Origin: Clostridioides difficile
GTDB lineage: Bacteria > Bacillota > Clostridia > Peptostreptococcales > Peptostreptococcaceae
Direction of reading: 5' to 3'
Length of the DNA: 64,000 nt
Assembly (NCBI GenBank): GCA_012955965.1
Contig: JABBZI010000008.1
Location: 1-64,000 of the forward strand
Shown here: in pieces, positions 43,744 through 53,144 of the stretch
How the letters are laid out: each line of letters starts with the position of its first letter
Numbering within the stretch: position 1 is the first letter of the stretch
The notes under the pieces: model-generated
The model's database searches: none
The model's input: only the letters and a program-made list of their open reading frames with translations
Told to the model about the DNA's origin: nothing
Translations under genes and position numbers: made by a program

Positions 43744-44153
43744 GATAGTTCACCCTTTCCAATATCTAGCATTTTGCATATTTCTACATCCTCATACCCT
43801 GAATTTATAAGATGTTTTACTTTAAGAGATAGCTCATTTTCTTTTTTTATTTCCTGTTTTGATTCTATAAAAATATTTTCTTTTTTTTCTATATTAGTGT
43901 TTATTAAGTTATAATTTTCATAAACTTTCATATGATTATTATTTCTTATTTCAGCAATCACTTTATCTAAAAAAAACCTTCTTTTTTCTGCAACTATCAA
44001 TCTATCATTTGCTTCATATTCCTGTTCAAATATTTTATCAAAGTACCTGTTGTCTTTATTTTTTGATTCCTTATGTAAATTTGCAATTATAGTTACTATT
44101 ATCAAAATAGATACTACTATTAATATAATTTGTATCATCACATCAATCACCAT
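43716..44153 (-). CDS. SwrB-like single-pass membrane protein after fliA
   Basis: 145 residues. Residues ~5-25 are a membrane helix (IQIILIVVSILIIVTIIANL), then a charged coiled-coil-like region (FDKIFEQEYEANDRLIVAEKRRFFL), and a C-terminal helix-turn-helix-like end (LINSGYEDVEICKMLDIGKGELSLI). This matches the layout and position of Bacillus SwrB, encoded just after sigD and needed for full flagellar assembly; sequence identity cannot be judged here. The ATG touches the fliA stop codon. Confidence 0.75.
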   Translation of the reverse strand: MVIDVMIQIILIVVSILIIVTIIANLHKESKNKDNRYFDKIFEQEYEANDRLIVAEKRRFFLDKVIAEIRNNNHMKVYENYNLINTNIEKKENIFIESKQEIKKENELSLKVKHLINSGYEDVEICKMLDIGKGELSLIRSCYKI

Positions 44154-44855
44154 CTATATAGAATATTTAAGTTCTTTTATTTTAATTTTTAGGTTTCTTA
44201 TTGATTTCCTATGGAGTTGTGAAACTCTTGATTCTGAAACGCCTAGCACTTTCCCTATCTCCTTTAAATTTAAATCTTCATAATAGTACAGTGAAAGTAT
44301 TAATTTTTCCTTTTCTCTTAAATTACTAATTGCTTTAGATAGAATATCTAACTTTTCTTCTTCTTCTATTATATTTGCTGGAGTATAGTCCTCCCTATAA
44401 CTTATTACATCTTGTATAGTTTCATTTGTATCTTCAAAGATTACATGGTTTAATGACACAATATTTAACATATCTATATTACTCTCAATATCATTGAGTT
44501 GCTTTTTTGAAATATTTAATTCGTTTGCAATTTCATGTGAAGTTGGTTCTCTTAATAACTCAGCTTGCAACTTTTCTATTACTCTATTATACTTATTTAC
44601 TTTTGTTAAGTTATGTTTAGAAATTGGACTTTGATTTCTGATTTCATCTAATATAGCAGATTTTATCTTTATATAGGAGTAACTAGAGAATTTTGCTCCT
44701 TTTTCAACATCAAATTTATTTATTGCATCAATCAACCCTATGACTCCACTATTTACTAAATCTTGATATTCAAAGCCTTTCCCTGGTATAAAAAACTTTC
44801 TCGCTATACTCTTTACAAGAGGCATATTCTCTTTTATTAATTCTTCTCTATTCAT
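44154..44855 (-). CDS. fliA: flagellar sigma factor FliA (SigD)
   Basis: 233-residue sigma-28 factor. Region 2 is FFIPGKGFEYQDLVNSGVIGLIDAINKFDVEKGAKFSSYSYIKIKSAILDEIR; region 4 is LYYYEDLNLKEIGKVLGVSESRVSQLHRKSIRNLK. It directs late flagellar genes, and in C. difficile the same factor activates toxin genes through tcdR, so the leader controls on this operon also affect toxin. AAGGAGG lies 9 bases before the ATG. It lies 14 bases downstream of flhG. Confidence 0.95.
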   Translation of the reverse strand: MNREELIKENMPLVKSIARKFFIPGKGFEYQDLVNSGVIGLIDAINKFDVEKGAKFSSYSYIKIKSAILDEIRNQSPISKHNLTKVNKYNRVIEKLQAELLREPTSHEIANELNISKKQLNDIESNIDMLNIVSLNHVIFEDTNETIQDVISYREDYTPANIIEEEEKLDILSKAISNLREKEKLILSLYYYEDLNLKEIGKVLGVSESRVSQLHRKSIRNLKIKIKELKYSI

Positions 44856-44869
44856 TAAATTACGCCTCC

Positions 44870-45760
44870 TTAGCTTTTAAATATACTAAACATTTTTCTT
44901 AGTAAACCTTTATTATCAATACTCTCTTCTTTGGATTGATATTTTGGCTGACTTACCATTCTCTTCGCTATAGATATAATACATTTTGATGCAATACTTG
45001 TAGGATATTCTAAAATAAATGGTATCTGTTTCTTTACACATACACTCACTTTTTTATCCTCGATTATATATCCATACAATTCTAAATTAAGATTTAAAAA
45101 TTTATCTACAACCATATTTATCCTGTGGTATGTGGATTTTGCCTCTTCTAAATTAACCACTCTATTGATTATTATATTTGCACTTCTCTTTATGCCAAAA
45201 TTACTTATGGCTTTTAATAAACTATATGCATCAGTCAATGATGTAGGTTCTGGTGTTGTTATTAAGAAAAATTCAGTACTACAATATATGAATGACAATA
45301 GACTTTTACTCATACCAGCACCTGTATCAATTATTATAAAATCAACATCATGAATCTGTTCTATACTATGTATAAACTTATTTCTTTGAGCTTCTGTGAA
45401 GTCTTCTATATGATTAAGAGCAGACCCCCCAGAGATTATGTTTACACCATATTTAGTTTGTGAAATTATGTCTTCTATATTTTTTTCGCCATTAATTACA
45501 TCAATTATAGTTCCTTTTACATTTACGCCCATTATTATATCTATATTAGACATTCCTATATCTGCATCTAATATAAGAACTTTTTTATTAAGTTTAGTCA
45601 AGCATATAGACAAATTTGTAGCTAAATTACTCTTTCCAACGCCACCTTTACCAGAAGCTATTGTAATTATTTTAGGTGTATTTCTATTTTCTGTAATAAA
45701 TTCATCAGTTCCTTTTTTTTCTATTGCTATTTTTCTCAAGATTTGAGCTTGGTCCATCAT
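44870..45760 (-). CDS. flhG: flagellar number regulator FlhG (FleN/YlxH), MinD-like ATPase
   Basis: 296-residue ParA/MinD-type ATPase. The deviant Walker A is ASGKGGVGKSN (near 32-42) and the switch sequence is DFIIIDTGAG. The C-terminal amphipathic helix (GLLRKMFSIFKS) would bind the membrane. It limits flagellar number and placement with FlhF. The start overlaps the flhF stop by 4 bases (ATGA). Confidence 0.92.
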   Translation of the reverse strand: MMDQAQILRKIAIEKKGTDEFITENRNTPKIITIASGKGGVGKSNLATNLSICLTKLNKKVLILDADIGMSNIDIIMGVNVKGTIIDVINGEKNIEDIISQTKYGVNIISGGSALNHIEDFTEAQRNKFIHSIEQIHDVDFIIIDTGAGMSKSLLSFIYCSTEFFLITTPEPTSLTDAYSLLKAISNFGIKRSANIIINRVVNLEEAKSTYHRINMVVDKFLNLNLELYGYIIEDKKVSVCVKKQIPFILEYPTSIASKCIISIAKRMVSQPKYQSKEESIDNKGLLRKMFSIFKS

Positions 45761-46773
45761 ATACTTTCAACTCCTAATAACAATCTTATAATTTTATCTT
45801 CATTAGGTTTTATAATATCATCAGGAACATTTTGTCCTGTTGTAATATATGATATTGGTTTTTGTGCATAATTCATTATGTTGAATATTGAGCCATATGT
45901 AATTGTTTCATCTAGTTTTGTAATTATTAAGCTTTTAAAATTCACATTTCTATATGAATCTATAATTGCTTTTGTATCATTTTCTCTTGTTGTACAATTC
46001 AAAACTAAATGTATATTATCAGTTTCTGCTTTATCTATAAGATTCTTGATTTCTAGTATTTGCATAGAATTTTTATATCCTCTACCTGTAGTATCTATTA
46101 ATACAACATCACAATCTTTCATCTCATCAAGTGCCAATTCCATCTCATCAGAGCTTATTACCCCTTTAAAAGGAATATTCATTATGTCAGTATATATTTT
46201 TAACTGTTCTACAGCACCAATTCTATATGTATCTATAGTTATTACACCTACTTTTTTATTTTCTTCAAAGACTAATTTAGCAGCTAACTTTGCTATTGTA
46301 GTTGTCTTACCCACTCCTGGAGGCCCAACTAGAGCAATTTTTCCATTTATTGTTTGATTTTCTATTTTAATCTTTTTCTTTAAACTCTCTACTAAATTTT
46401 TACTTGTATCAACTCCATTAAACTTCATTTCTTGTAAATCAGCTCTTATAAATTCTACAATTTCTTCATTTAGCTCTAAATTTAGTAGGTTCTTACATAT
46501 TTTATCTATATCATTATCATTTTTATTATCAAACCCCATATTACTTATCATTGACTTTAATTGTTCTATCTCTCGTTTTAAATCTTTTTGTTCTATATTG
46601 TCTCTCTTTTCCCATCCAATAGTTAATTCAATATCTTTCTTTGAAAAAATACCTCGTATGCCAGATTTTCTTACTTCTTTTTTATCTATTAATGTAATAT
46701 TGTCACCTAATTCCATTTTGGCTAGATTCATAGCATCCTGAATTGTATCAGCTGTATACTTTTTCGTCATCAT
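45757..46773 (-). CDS. flhF: flagellar biosynthesis GTPase FlhF
   Basis: About 338 residues; SRP-type GTPase. A basic N-terminal B domain (TKKYTADTIQDAMNLAKMELGDN) precedes the NG domain with GKIALVGPPGVGKTTTIAKLA (P-loop), VGVITIDTYRIGAVEQLK, VVLIDTTGRG and SLIITKLDET. It recruits early basal-body parts to the assembly site. The frame stays open to an ATG at 46824 inside flhA, but the ATG at 46773 gives the standard family start and has GGTGG 6 bases upstream. It overlaps the flhA end by 26 bases. Confidence 0.92.
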   Translation of the reverse strand: MMTKKYTADTIQDAMNLAKMELGDNITLIDKKEVRKSGIRGIFSKKDIELTIGWEKRDNIEQKDLKREIEQLKSMISNMGFDNKNDNDIDKICKNLLNLELNEEIVEFIRADLQEMKFNGVDTSKNLVESLKKKIKIENQTINGKIALVGPPGVGKTTTIAKLAAKLVFEENKKVGVITIDTYRIGAVEQLKIYTDIMNIPFKGVISSDEMELALDEMKDCDVVLIDTTGRGYKNSMQILEIKNLIDKAETDNIHLVLNCTTRENDTKAIIDSYRNVNFKSLIITKLDETITYGSIFNIMNYAQKPISYITTGQNVPDDIIKPNEDKIIRLLLGVESI

Positions 46774-48823
46774 ATATGCCCACCACACCTTCTGCTTTGA
46801 TTTTAACATCGTTAGGTATTTCATTTAATGATAATACAGTCAAATTAGGATATACAAGCTCAACTAACTTTCTAAATGGTGCTCTTATCTTTGGTGATAC
46901 TACTATTACTGGTATATTATGATTGAAATATACATTACTCATTACATCTTGTATACTCTCAAATATTTTATTTGTGTTTTCTGGGTCAACTGCTGGATAC
47001 GTTCCATTTACAGACCTCTGTAAATTATTAGATACTAGCTCTTCAGTTTCTGGAGACAATGTAGCCACTACAATTGACTTCTCTTCATCGACCAAATTTG
47101 TACAAATACTTCTAGCCAAAGACATTCTCACATACTCAGTAAGAAGCTCTATATCTTTGGTATTTCTAGACTGGTCTGCAAGTGTTTCAAGTATTGTAAC
47201 TCTGTCCTTTATATTTACTTTTTCTCTAAGCAGATTTTTAAGTACTTTTTGAACTTCACCAAGTGTCATTAAATCTGGTATTAACTCATCAACTACAGCA
47301 CTATAATTTTCTCTTGCTGCATCTATAATAGTCTTAACTTCTTGCCTTCCTAGCAATTCATGTGCATTAGATTTTATTATATCTAGTAAATGAGTTATAA
47401 GTATTGTAGATGAATCTACTACTGTATAACCTTTTAATTCTGCATCTTCTACTTTGTCACTTTCTATCCAAAGTGCTTCTATTCCAAAGGTAGGCTCAAT
47501 CGTTTTTATTCCAAATATATTAAAACCTTGATTCATAGGGTCCATACATAAAATCATATTAGGCATTATCTCATACCCACCAACTACATTACCTTTTATC
47601 TTTATATTGTATTGATTTGGATTTAATTGTAAATTATCTCTTATTCTTATAGGTTGTACAACTATACCCATATCTATAGCACACTGTCTTCTTATTGATG
47701 CTATTCTCTGAAGTAAATCTCCTCCTGCTGATTCATCAGCCAAAGATATGAGACCATATCCAATTTCTACTTCTATAGCTTCTACATTTATTAAGTTTGT
47801 TACATCTTCTACTTCATTTTTGTCTGGATTCACCATATCAGGCTTTTCAAACTCTAAATCTTCTAAAGTATCTTTCTTTTCTCTTCCTAAAAAATAACCG
47901 GCTGCTATTGCACCTATACCCAGTGAAAAAAATGCTGGTTTAGGTAGTCCTGGCATCATACCAAGTACAATTAAAACACATCCAGTCATCATTATTGCCT
48001 TTGGTATTGCTGTTAATTGTTTCCCTACCAATCCACCGAAATTTTCATCAGTAGAAGCTCTTGTTACAATTATACCTGCTGATGTAGATATTAATAGGGC
48101 TGGTATCTGACTTACAAGACCATCCCCTATGGTAAGCCTTACATATGTTTGTGCTGCACCCATAAGAGTCATATTTAGCATTACAGCACCTATTACAATT
48201 CCGCCTATAATATTTATTGCTGTTACTATAAGACCTGCTATAGCATCTCCTTTTACAAACTTATTTGCACCATCCATAGAACCATAAAAATCAGCTTCTT
48301 GTTGAAGTTCTTTTCTTCTTTTTCTAGCAGTTTTATCATCTATAACTCCTGCATTTAAATCTGCATCTATACTCATCTGCTTACCTGGCATGGCATCTAA
48401 CGTAAATCTAGCTGTTACTTCAGATACTCTTCCAGAACCATTAGTTATAACAACAAATTGAACAATTAATATAATTAGGAATATAATTATTCCTACTACG
48501 TAATTTCCACCTACAACAAAACTTCCAAATGCCTCTATGACTTCACCTGCATATCCTTGGGTTAGAATCAATCTAGTTGATGAAAGATTTAATCCCAATC
48601 TAAATAGTGTTGTCACAAGTAACACTGTTGGAAATATAGATAAATCAAGTACATTTGTTGTAAATAATGTCATTAATAAAATTAGCACAGATAAACTTAT
48701 GTTAATTGCCAGTAAAATATCTAATATAAATGTAGGTAATGGCACTATCATCATAAGAACAATTCCTACAACACCAAAAGCAACTATTACATCCATATTT
48801 TCCTTTAGATTAAACTTATTCAT
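46748..48823 (-). CDS. flhA: flagellar export gate protein FlhA
   Basis: 691-residue core of the type III export gate. Eight membrane segments fill residues ~15-330 (with the conserved FRLGLNLSSTRLILTQG and DAMPGKQMSIDADLNAG loop, ARKRRKELQQEADFYGSMDGANKFVKGDAIAGL), followed by a cytosolic domain that docks chaperone-substrate complexes. Length is normal. It follows the fliR-flhB gene by 8 bases. AGGTAGG lies before the ATG. Confidence 0.95.
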   Translation of the reverse strand: MNKFNLKENMDVIVAFGVVGIVLMMIVPLPTFILDILLAINISLSVLILLMTLFTTNVLDLSIFPTVLLVTTLFRLGLNLSSTRLILTQGYAGEVIEAFGSFVVGGNYVVGIIIFLIILIVQFVVITNGSGRVSEVTARFTLDAMPGKQMSIDADLNAGVIDDKTARKRRKELQQEADFYGSMDGANKFVKGDAIAGLIVTAINIIGGIVIGAVMLNMTLMGAAQTYVRLTIGDGLVSQIPALLISTSAGIIVTRASTDENFGGLVGKQLTAIPKAIMMTGCVLIVLGMMPGLPKPAFFSLGIGAIAAGYFLGREKKDTLEDLEFEKPDMVNPDKNEVEDVTNLINVEAIEVEIGYGLISLADESAGGDLLQRIASIRRQCAIDMGIVVQPIRIRDNLQLNPNQYNIKIKGNVVGGYEIMPNMILCMDPMNQGFNIFGIKTIEPTFGIEALWIESDKVEDAELKGYTVVDSSTILITHLLDIIKSNAHELLGRQEVKTIIDAARENYSAVVDELIPDLMTLGEVQKVLKNLLREKVNIKDRVTILETLADQSRNTKDIELLTEYVRMSLARSICTNLVDEEKSIVVATLSPETEELVSNNLQRSVNGTYPAVDPENTNKIFESIQDVMSNVYFNHNIPVIVVSPKIRAPFRKLVELVYPNLTVLSLNEIPNDVKIKAEGVVGIYDDEKVYS

Positions 48824-48831
48824 TACTTATC

Positions 48832-50646
48832 CTACCTTTTTGGGACTTTGTATCTATTTTTGATTTTATATACTGCTACTAATATTTCTGCAAAAGCTTG
48901 ATACATGTCCTCTGGAATTTCTTGGTCTATTTCTACTTGTTTATATAACAACCTAGCTATAGGTTTATTCTCTATTATAGGGATGTCATTTCCCTTTGCT
49001 ATCTCTCTTATTTTAAAGGCTAAATAGTCTGCACCTTTTGCTACTACTATTGGAGCTTGGTCCTTCCCTTTTTCATACCTTACTGCTATGGATAAATGGG
49101 TTGGATTAGTTACTATTACAGTAGCACTTGGTACTGCTTGCATAGTCCTTTGAGATGAAATTTGCCTTTGCTTTTGTTTTATCTTTGCTTTTATTTCTGG
49201 GTCTCCCTCTGAGTTTTTATATTCATCTTTAACTTCTTGCTTTGTCATTCTCAGTTGCTTTTTATGATTGTATCTTTGATAAAAGTAATCTGCAACTGCT
49301 ATAACTACCATAGCTATACAAATTTTACTTAATATAGAATACACTAAGTCTTTAATTGTATACATTAAAGTTGGAAGATATATATTCCCTAGCTTTAAGA
49401 TATCTAAATAATTATCTTGAAAGAATTTATATCCTATGTATGCTAAGACAGATATAATTGCAGTATCCTTTATTAAAGTTGATAAACTTCTCATGGAAAA
49501 CATATTTTTAAATCCACTAACTGGATTTAACTTTGATAGATTTGGCTTCAGAGTTTCCCCAGTAAGCAATATTCCCACTTGAAACAGGTTAGCTGCTATA
49601 CCTAAAACCAAAAATGGAATAGCTATTGGTAAAAATGTCTTAAAAAAATCCATTAATCCCACTATAATTAAGTTTTCTAAATTTGAATAATTTATGTTCA
49701 TATAAAAATTCACATTTAAAAAATGATTAAGTGAAGATTTAAGTGAATCTACTACATATGAAAATAATGTAGGTACTAATAAAGTAAATGCAAATAGAGT
49801 CATTGCAACTGGTAATTCTCTACTTTTTGCTATATTACCCTTTTTTCTTTGTTCTCCCTTTTTTTTCGGAGTAGCTTCTTCTGTCTTATCTGTTGAACCC
49901 ATAAAAAACATCGGAGCTAGGGCAAATGTACCTTCATACATTTTGGGTATTTGACTTAAGAAATGACTTATCTGGCTAACAATTAAAGGTATTGATATGA
50001 TAAATAATGCTATACCAACCAATATTTTTAATGGCATACCAACTATCATTACATTTAGTTGGGGTACACTTCTTGATATAAGACCTAAGATAAAATCTGC
50101 CATAAGCAGGCAAAGCACAATAGGTATTGCTATTTTGAATCCAGTTATAAAGCACTGTACAAATATGTTTATTATATAGTCTATATTATTATCTACAAAT
50201 GATTTTCCTATTGGAATTAATTCAAAACTATATCTTATACCTCGAATTAAAATATGATGCCCATCCATACTAAAAAATATCATTATCGCTGTCCAGTTCA
50301 TAAGATTATCAATTAAAGTTGTTTGAGTCATTGAGTTTGGGTCAAACATATTAATCATTGATAAGCCCATCTGTTGGTCCATCATAGAACCAGCCATTCT
50401 GATACTATAAAAACATAGATTAGTTATATATCCAAGTATAATACCTGTTATAGTTTCATTTATTCCATATAATGTAAACATTACAATATTATCTACATTT
50501 GCTGCATATTCGATTTGCATAGTGCTTGAAATCAATATTGATATAATGATTGCAAAGAGTGACTTAAATAAAGCAGGTGTACCAGCCGGAAATAGTATTC
50601 TCAGCGTCCCAAAAAAGGCTACTATTCTAATAAATACAAAAATCAT
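48832..50646 (-). CDS. flhB: fused flagellar export proteins FliR-FlhB
   Basis: 604 residues joining two export-gate subunits that are separate in most bacteria. Residues 1-~245 are FliR (GINETITGIILGYITNLCFYSIRMAGSMMDQQMGLSMINMFDP near 61-103). The FlhB start signature DKTEEATPKKKGEQRKKG begins at 253. FlhB has four membrane helices and the autocleavage site NPTH (514-517), which switches export from hook to filament parts. Such fusions are known in several clostridia. It lies 11 bases downstream of fliQ. Confidence 0.95.
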   Translation of the reverse strand: MIFVFIRIVAFFGTLRILFPAGTPALFKSLFAIIISILISSTMQIEYAANVDNIVMFTLYGINETITGIILGYITNLCFYSIRMAGSMMDQQMGLSMINMFDPNSMTQTTLIDNLMNWTAIMIFFSMDGHHILIRGIRYSFELIPIGKSFVDNNIDYIINIFVQCFITGFKIAIPIVLCLLMADFILGLISRSVPQLNVMIVGMPLKILVGIALFIISIPLIVSQISHFLSQIPKMYEGTFALAPMFFMGSTDKTEEATPKKKGEQRKKGNIAKSRELPVAMTLFAFTLLVPTLFSYVVDSLKSSLNHFLNVNFYMNINYSNLENLIIVGLMDFFKTFLPIAIPFLVLGIAANLFQVGILLTGETLKPNLSKLNPVSGFKNMFSMRSLSTLIKDTAIISVLAYIGYKFFQDNYLDILKLGNIYLPTLMYTIKDLVYSILSKICIAMVVIAVADYFYQRYNHKKQLRMTKQEVKDEYKNSEGDPEIKAKIKQKQRQISSQRTMQAVPSATVIVTNPTHLSIAVRYEKGKDQAPIVVAKGADYLAFKIREIAKGNDIPIIENKPIARLLYKQVEIDQEIPEDMYQAFAEILVAVYKIKNRYKVPKR

Positions 50647-50657
50647 ATGTACCCTAC

Positions 50658-50927
50658 CTATTTAGTTATAAGAGATATCATATTAAATATCTCAGAAGTA
50701 AAACTAATAATAGTATGTAACATCCAGCTTCCACCAATAGCTACTACTAAAAGAATTGCTATCAGTTTTGGTACAAAAGTCAATGTTTGCTCTTGGATTT
50801 GAGTTGTGGCTTGAAACACACTTATTAAAAGCCCAACTATAAGAGAAACAATTAGTACTGGAGCTGCAATCATAGCCCCTGTAAACATTCCATTTTTAAG
50901 AACACTCATTATCATAAATTCACTCAT
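50658..50927 (-). CDS. fliQ: flagellar export protein FliQ
   Basis: 89 residues with two membrane helices (MIAAPVLIVSLIVGLLISVFQATTQIQEQTLTFVPKLIAILLVVAIGGSWML). The QATTQIQEQTLTFVPK loop is the family signature. Part of the FliPQR gate. AGGAG lies 9 bases before the ATG; 12 bases after fliP. Confidence 0.95.
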   Translation of the reverse strand: MSEFMIMSVLKNGMFTGAMIAAPVLIVSLIVGLLISVFQATTQIQEQTLTFVPKLIAILLVVAIGGSWMLHTIISFTSEIFNMISLITK

Positions 50928-50939
50928 GCTATTTTTCTC

Positions 50940-51605
50940 CTATCCAAATCCCAGTATCAATGTTTTTACTATCAAGTTCCATCCATCCACCATTACAAAT
51001 AATAGTAATTTAAATGGCAATGATATCATAACTGGGGGCAACATAAACATCCCCATAGACATTAAAACACTCGCCACAACAAGGTCTATTATCAAAAATG
51101 GTATGTATATTAAAAAACCTATTTGAAAAGCAGTTTTTAATTCGCTTATAGCAAATGCTGGAACTACAACAGATAATGGTATATTTTCACGAGTTAGTTT
51201 TTTTTCTTTTAAACCCGCTTGTTCTACAAATAAATCCAAGTCTGTTTGTCGAGTTTGCTTCAGTAAAAACTCTTTAATAGGTCCTTCTGCTTCCTTCATA
51301 GCTTTTTCCATAGTAATTTCTTCTTTAATATATGGTTGTAATGCCTTTTCGTTTATTTCATTTAATACTGGTCTCATTATAAATATTGTCAATACTATTG
51401 CAAGCCCTACCAAGACCTGACTTGGGATTGCCTGCTGTGCTCCTAATGCTGATTTTAAAAATGATAAACTTATGACTATTCTGACAAAGCTTGTCATCAT
51501 AAACATTACAAATGGTAAAAACATTAATGCAGTTAGAAATAAAAATAATTGCATTGAACTTGTATATGGTACATCAGCCAAAGGTAATTTTGATAATAGT
51601 TCCAT
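50940..51605 (-). CDS. fliP: flagellar export protein FliP
   Basis: 221-residue export-gate protein with four membrane segments. Signatures are MTSFVRIVISLSFLKSALGAQQAIPSQVLVGLAIVLTIFIM (38-78) and FLIYIPFLIIDLVVASVLMSMGMFMLPPVMISLPFKLLLFVMVDGW. It lacks the long cleavable signal region of enterobacterial FliP, as is usual in shorter Firmicute forms. It is adjacent to fliO (no gap) and 12 bases before fliQ. Confidence 0.95.
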   Translation of the reverse strand: MELLSKLPLADVPYTSSMQLFLFLTALMFLPFVMFMMTSFVRIVISLSFLKSALGAQQAIPSQVLVGLAIVLTIFIMRPVLNEINEKALQPYIKEEITMEKAMKEAEGPIKEFLLKQTRQTDLDLFVEQAGLKEKKLTRENIPLSVVVPAFAISELKTAFQIGFLIYIPFLIIDLVVASVLMSMGMFMLPPVMISLPFKLLLFVMVDGWNLIVKTLILGFG

Positions 51606-51980
51606 TTACTTATCTTCCTTTTTTGTAAATTTTCCAATATATTTACTGAAATCATATTTCGTTTTAATTCTTTCCATTTTAAAATCTTGGATTTTAAAAT
51701 TTCTTTCTTTAATATCAGCTTCTATCTTTGATATTTCTTCCTTTGTCAAATCTTTTATCTTATTCATACTAGACGAAGAAGATGCAACAATACATCCCTC
51801 CTCACCTACCTTCAAAATTATTATGCTATTGTTTTTATTTATACTTACAATGTCTAATATCTTTACATATTTATCATTGTATTTTTTTAATAAACTTCCT
51901 TGGCTAATTTTTAAAGATAAGACTATCAATATTAAAATTATTGGAATACATATTAATATCTTTAATAAATAAAGTATCAT
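51606..51980 (-). CDS. fliO: FliO-like (FliZ) export component
   Basis: 124 residues. One membrane helix at ~5-26 (LLKILICIPIILILIVLSLKI), a small beta-rich domain (YVKILDIVSINKNNSIIILKVGEEGCIVASSSSSMN) and a charged tail. The beta domain with position just before fliP is typical of FliO, called FliZ in Bacillus and C. difficile maps. FliO helps FliP assemble. The fit rests on position and layout more than on strong motifs. Confidence 0.82.
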   Translation of the reverse strand: MILYLLKILICIPIILILIVLSLKISQGSLLKKYNDKYVKILDIVSINKNNSIIILKVGEEGCIVASSSSSMNKIKDLTKEEISKIEADIKERNFKIQDFKMERIKTKYDFSKYIGKFTKKEDK

Positions 51981-51993
51981 GTCTTACCATCCT

Positions 51994-52437
51994 TTATTGC
52001 ACTACTATATTTGTAAAATATATATTTTGAATTACATTTCCACCTAGGTGTGTATTTAATGTATTTTTTATTTCTTCTTTTATGTTATTTAAATTCTCAG
52101 CTGCAAAATCGTCTGCTCTTTTTGCCATAAGGCAATTTATGATATTGTCTCTAATTAAAGGTGTATTTTTTTCTATATCCTTATATGAAGAATCATAAGA
52201 TACAGTTATTGATACTTTTAGGTATCTTACACCTTCATCAGCTAGTTTCAACACCATTTCTTCTAAATCAAGATTTTCTGTTTTTATTTCGCCTTTATCT
52301 TTTCCTGTTGGAATAAATGAGCTTATAATTTTAGTAATTTGCTTATTTCCTCCATCACCTAATAAAAAAAACCCTGCTCCTGCTGAGAAAATAATTAGTA
52401 TCAAAATAATTAGAAAAATTTTTTTATTTTTGAACAA
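51994..52437 (-). CDS. fliL: flagellar basal-body-associated protein FliL
   Basis: 147 residues: an N-terminal membrane helix (KKIFLIILILIIFSAGAGFFLL), then a periplasmic-type domain (LADEGVRYLKVSITVSYDSSYKDIEKNTPLIRDNIINCLMAK, NTHLGGNVIQNIYFTNIVVQ). FliL stabilises the stator. The start is TTG at 52437, with AGGAGG 7 bases upstream. It lies between motB and fliO. Confidence 0.9.
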   Translation of the reverse strand: MFKNKKIFLIILILIIFSAGAGFFLLGDGGNKQITKIISSFIPTGKDKGEIKTENLDLEEMVLKLADEGVRYLKVSITVSYDSSYKDIEKNTPLIRDNIINCLMAKRADDFAAENLNNIKEEIKNTLNTHLGGNVIQNIYFTNIVVQ

Positions 52438-52448
52438 ATCTCTTCCTC

Positions 52449-53144
52449 CTAGTCGATAGTTATAAGTATATTAACTCTTCTATTCTCAGCTCTTCCTTTT
52501 GCTGTTTCGTTTGAAACCAAAGGCTGATACTCTCCACATCCTGTTGCTGAAAATAGTTTAGGGTCCATTCCCTTTTCTTCTACAAAGTATCTTACAACAC
52601 TTACTGCTCTACTAGAAGATAAATCCCAATTGGATTCATGTGTACTTGATTTCACAGGTACATTATCAGTATGACCTTCTATAACTATCTTATTTTTCAT
52701 CATTTTTATCATGTCATATACTTTATTGAGAGTAGCTTTACTATTGACTTTTAACTCCGAAATCCCAGAGTCAAATAGTATTGAATCATCTAACTCTAGT
52801 AAAATCCCTCTACTATCATCTTTTACTGTTACACTATTTTGTAAGTTAGAATTATTAACCTTATCTTTTAAATCTTGCTCTAAATTTGATTTATCACTTT
52901 TATCCACTAGAGTACTATCTATTGGTGATTTATCACTTGTACTTGAGCCTGTATTAAACATACTTACTCCAGAAAACTGCCCTTTTAATGCATTTGATAT
53001 GTTTTTGAATTTTTCCATATCTACAACTGATGTCGCATACAATAATACAAAAAATGTAAGAATCAGTGTTATTGTATCAGCATAAGTAGCTAGCCATGCA
53101 TCTGGGTTTATATCATCCTTCTTCTTATTTTTTTTACGCCCCAT
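52449..53144 (-). CDS. motB: flagellar stator protein MotB
   Basis: 231 residues. The single membrane helix (ATYADTITLILTFFVLLYATS) carries the proton-binding Asp23. Residues ~115-230 are an OmpA-like peptidoglycan-binding domain (VIEGHTDNVPVKSSTHESNWDLSSSRAVSVVRYF; ATGCGEYQPL; GRAENRRVNILI). It forms the torque-generating stator with MotA. The start overlaps the motA end by 11 bases. Confidence 0.95.
   Translation of the reverse strand: MGRKKNKKKDDINPDAWLATYADTITLILTFFVLLYATSVVDMEKFKNISNALKGQFSGVSMFNTGSSTSDKSPIDSTLVDKSDKSNLEQDLKDKVNNSNLQNSVTVKDDSRGILLELDDSILFDSGISELKVNSKATLNKVYDMIKMMKNKIVIEGHTDNVPVKSSTHESNWDLSSSRAVSVVRYFVEEKGMDPKLFSATGCGEYQPLVSNETAKGRAENRRVNILITID

Noticed and set aside
45878-46357. 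Plus-strand frame of 159 codons
   Set aside because: Antisense shadow of flhF; no initiation signal and no protein-like motif.
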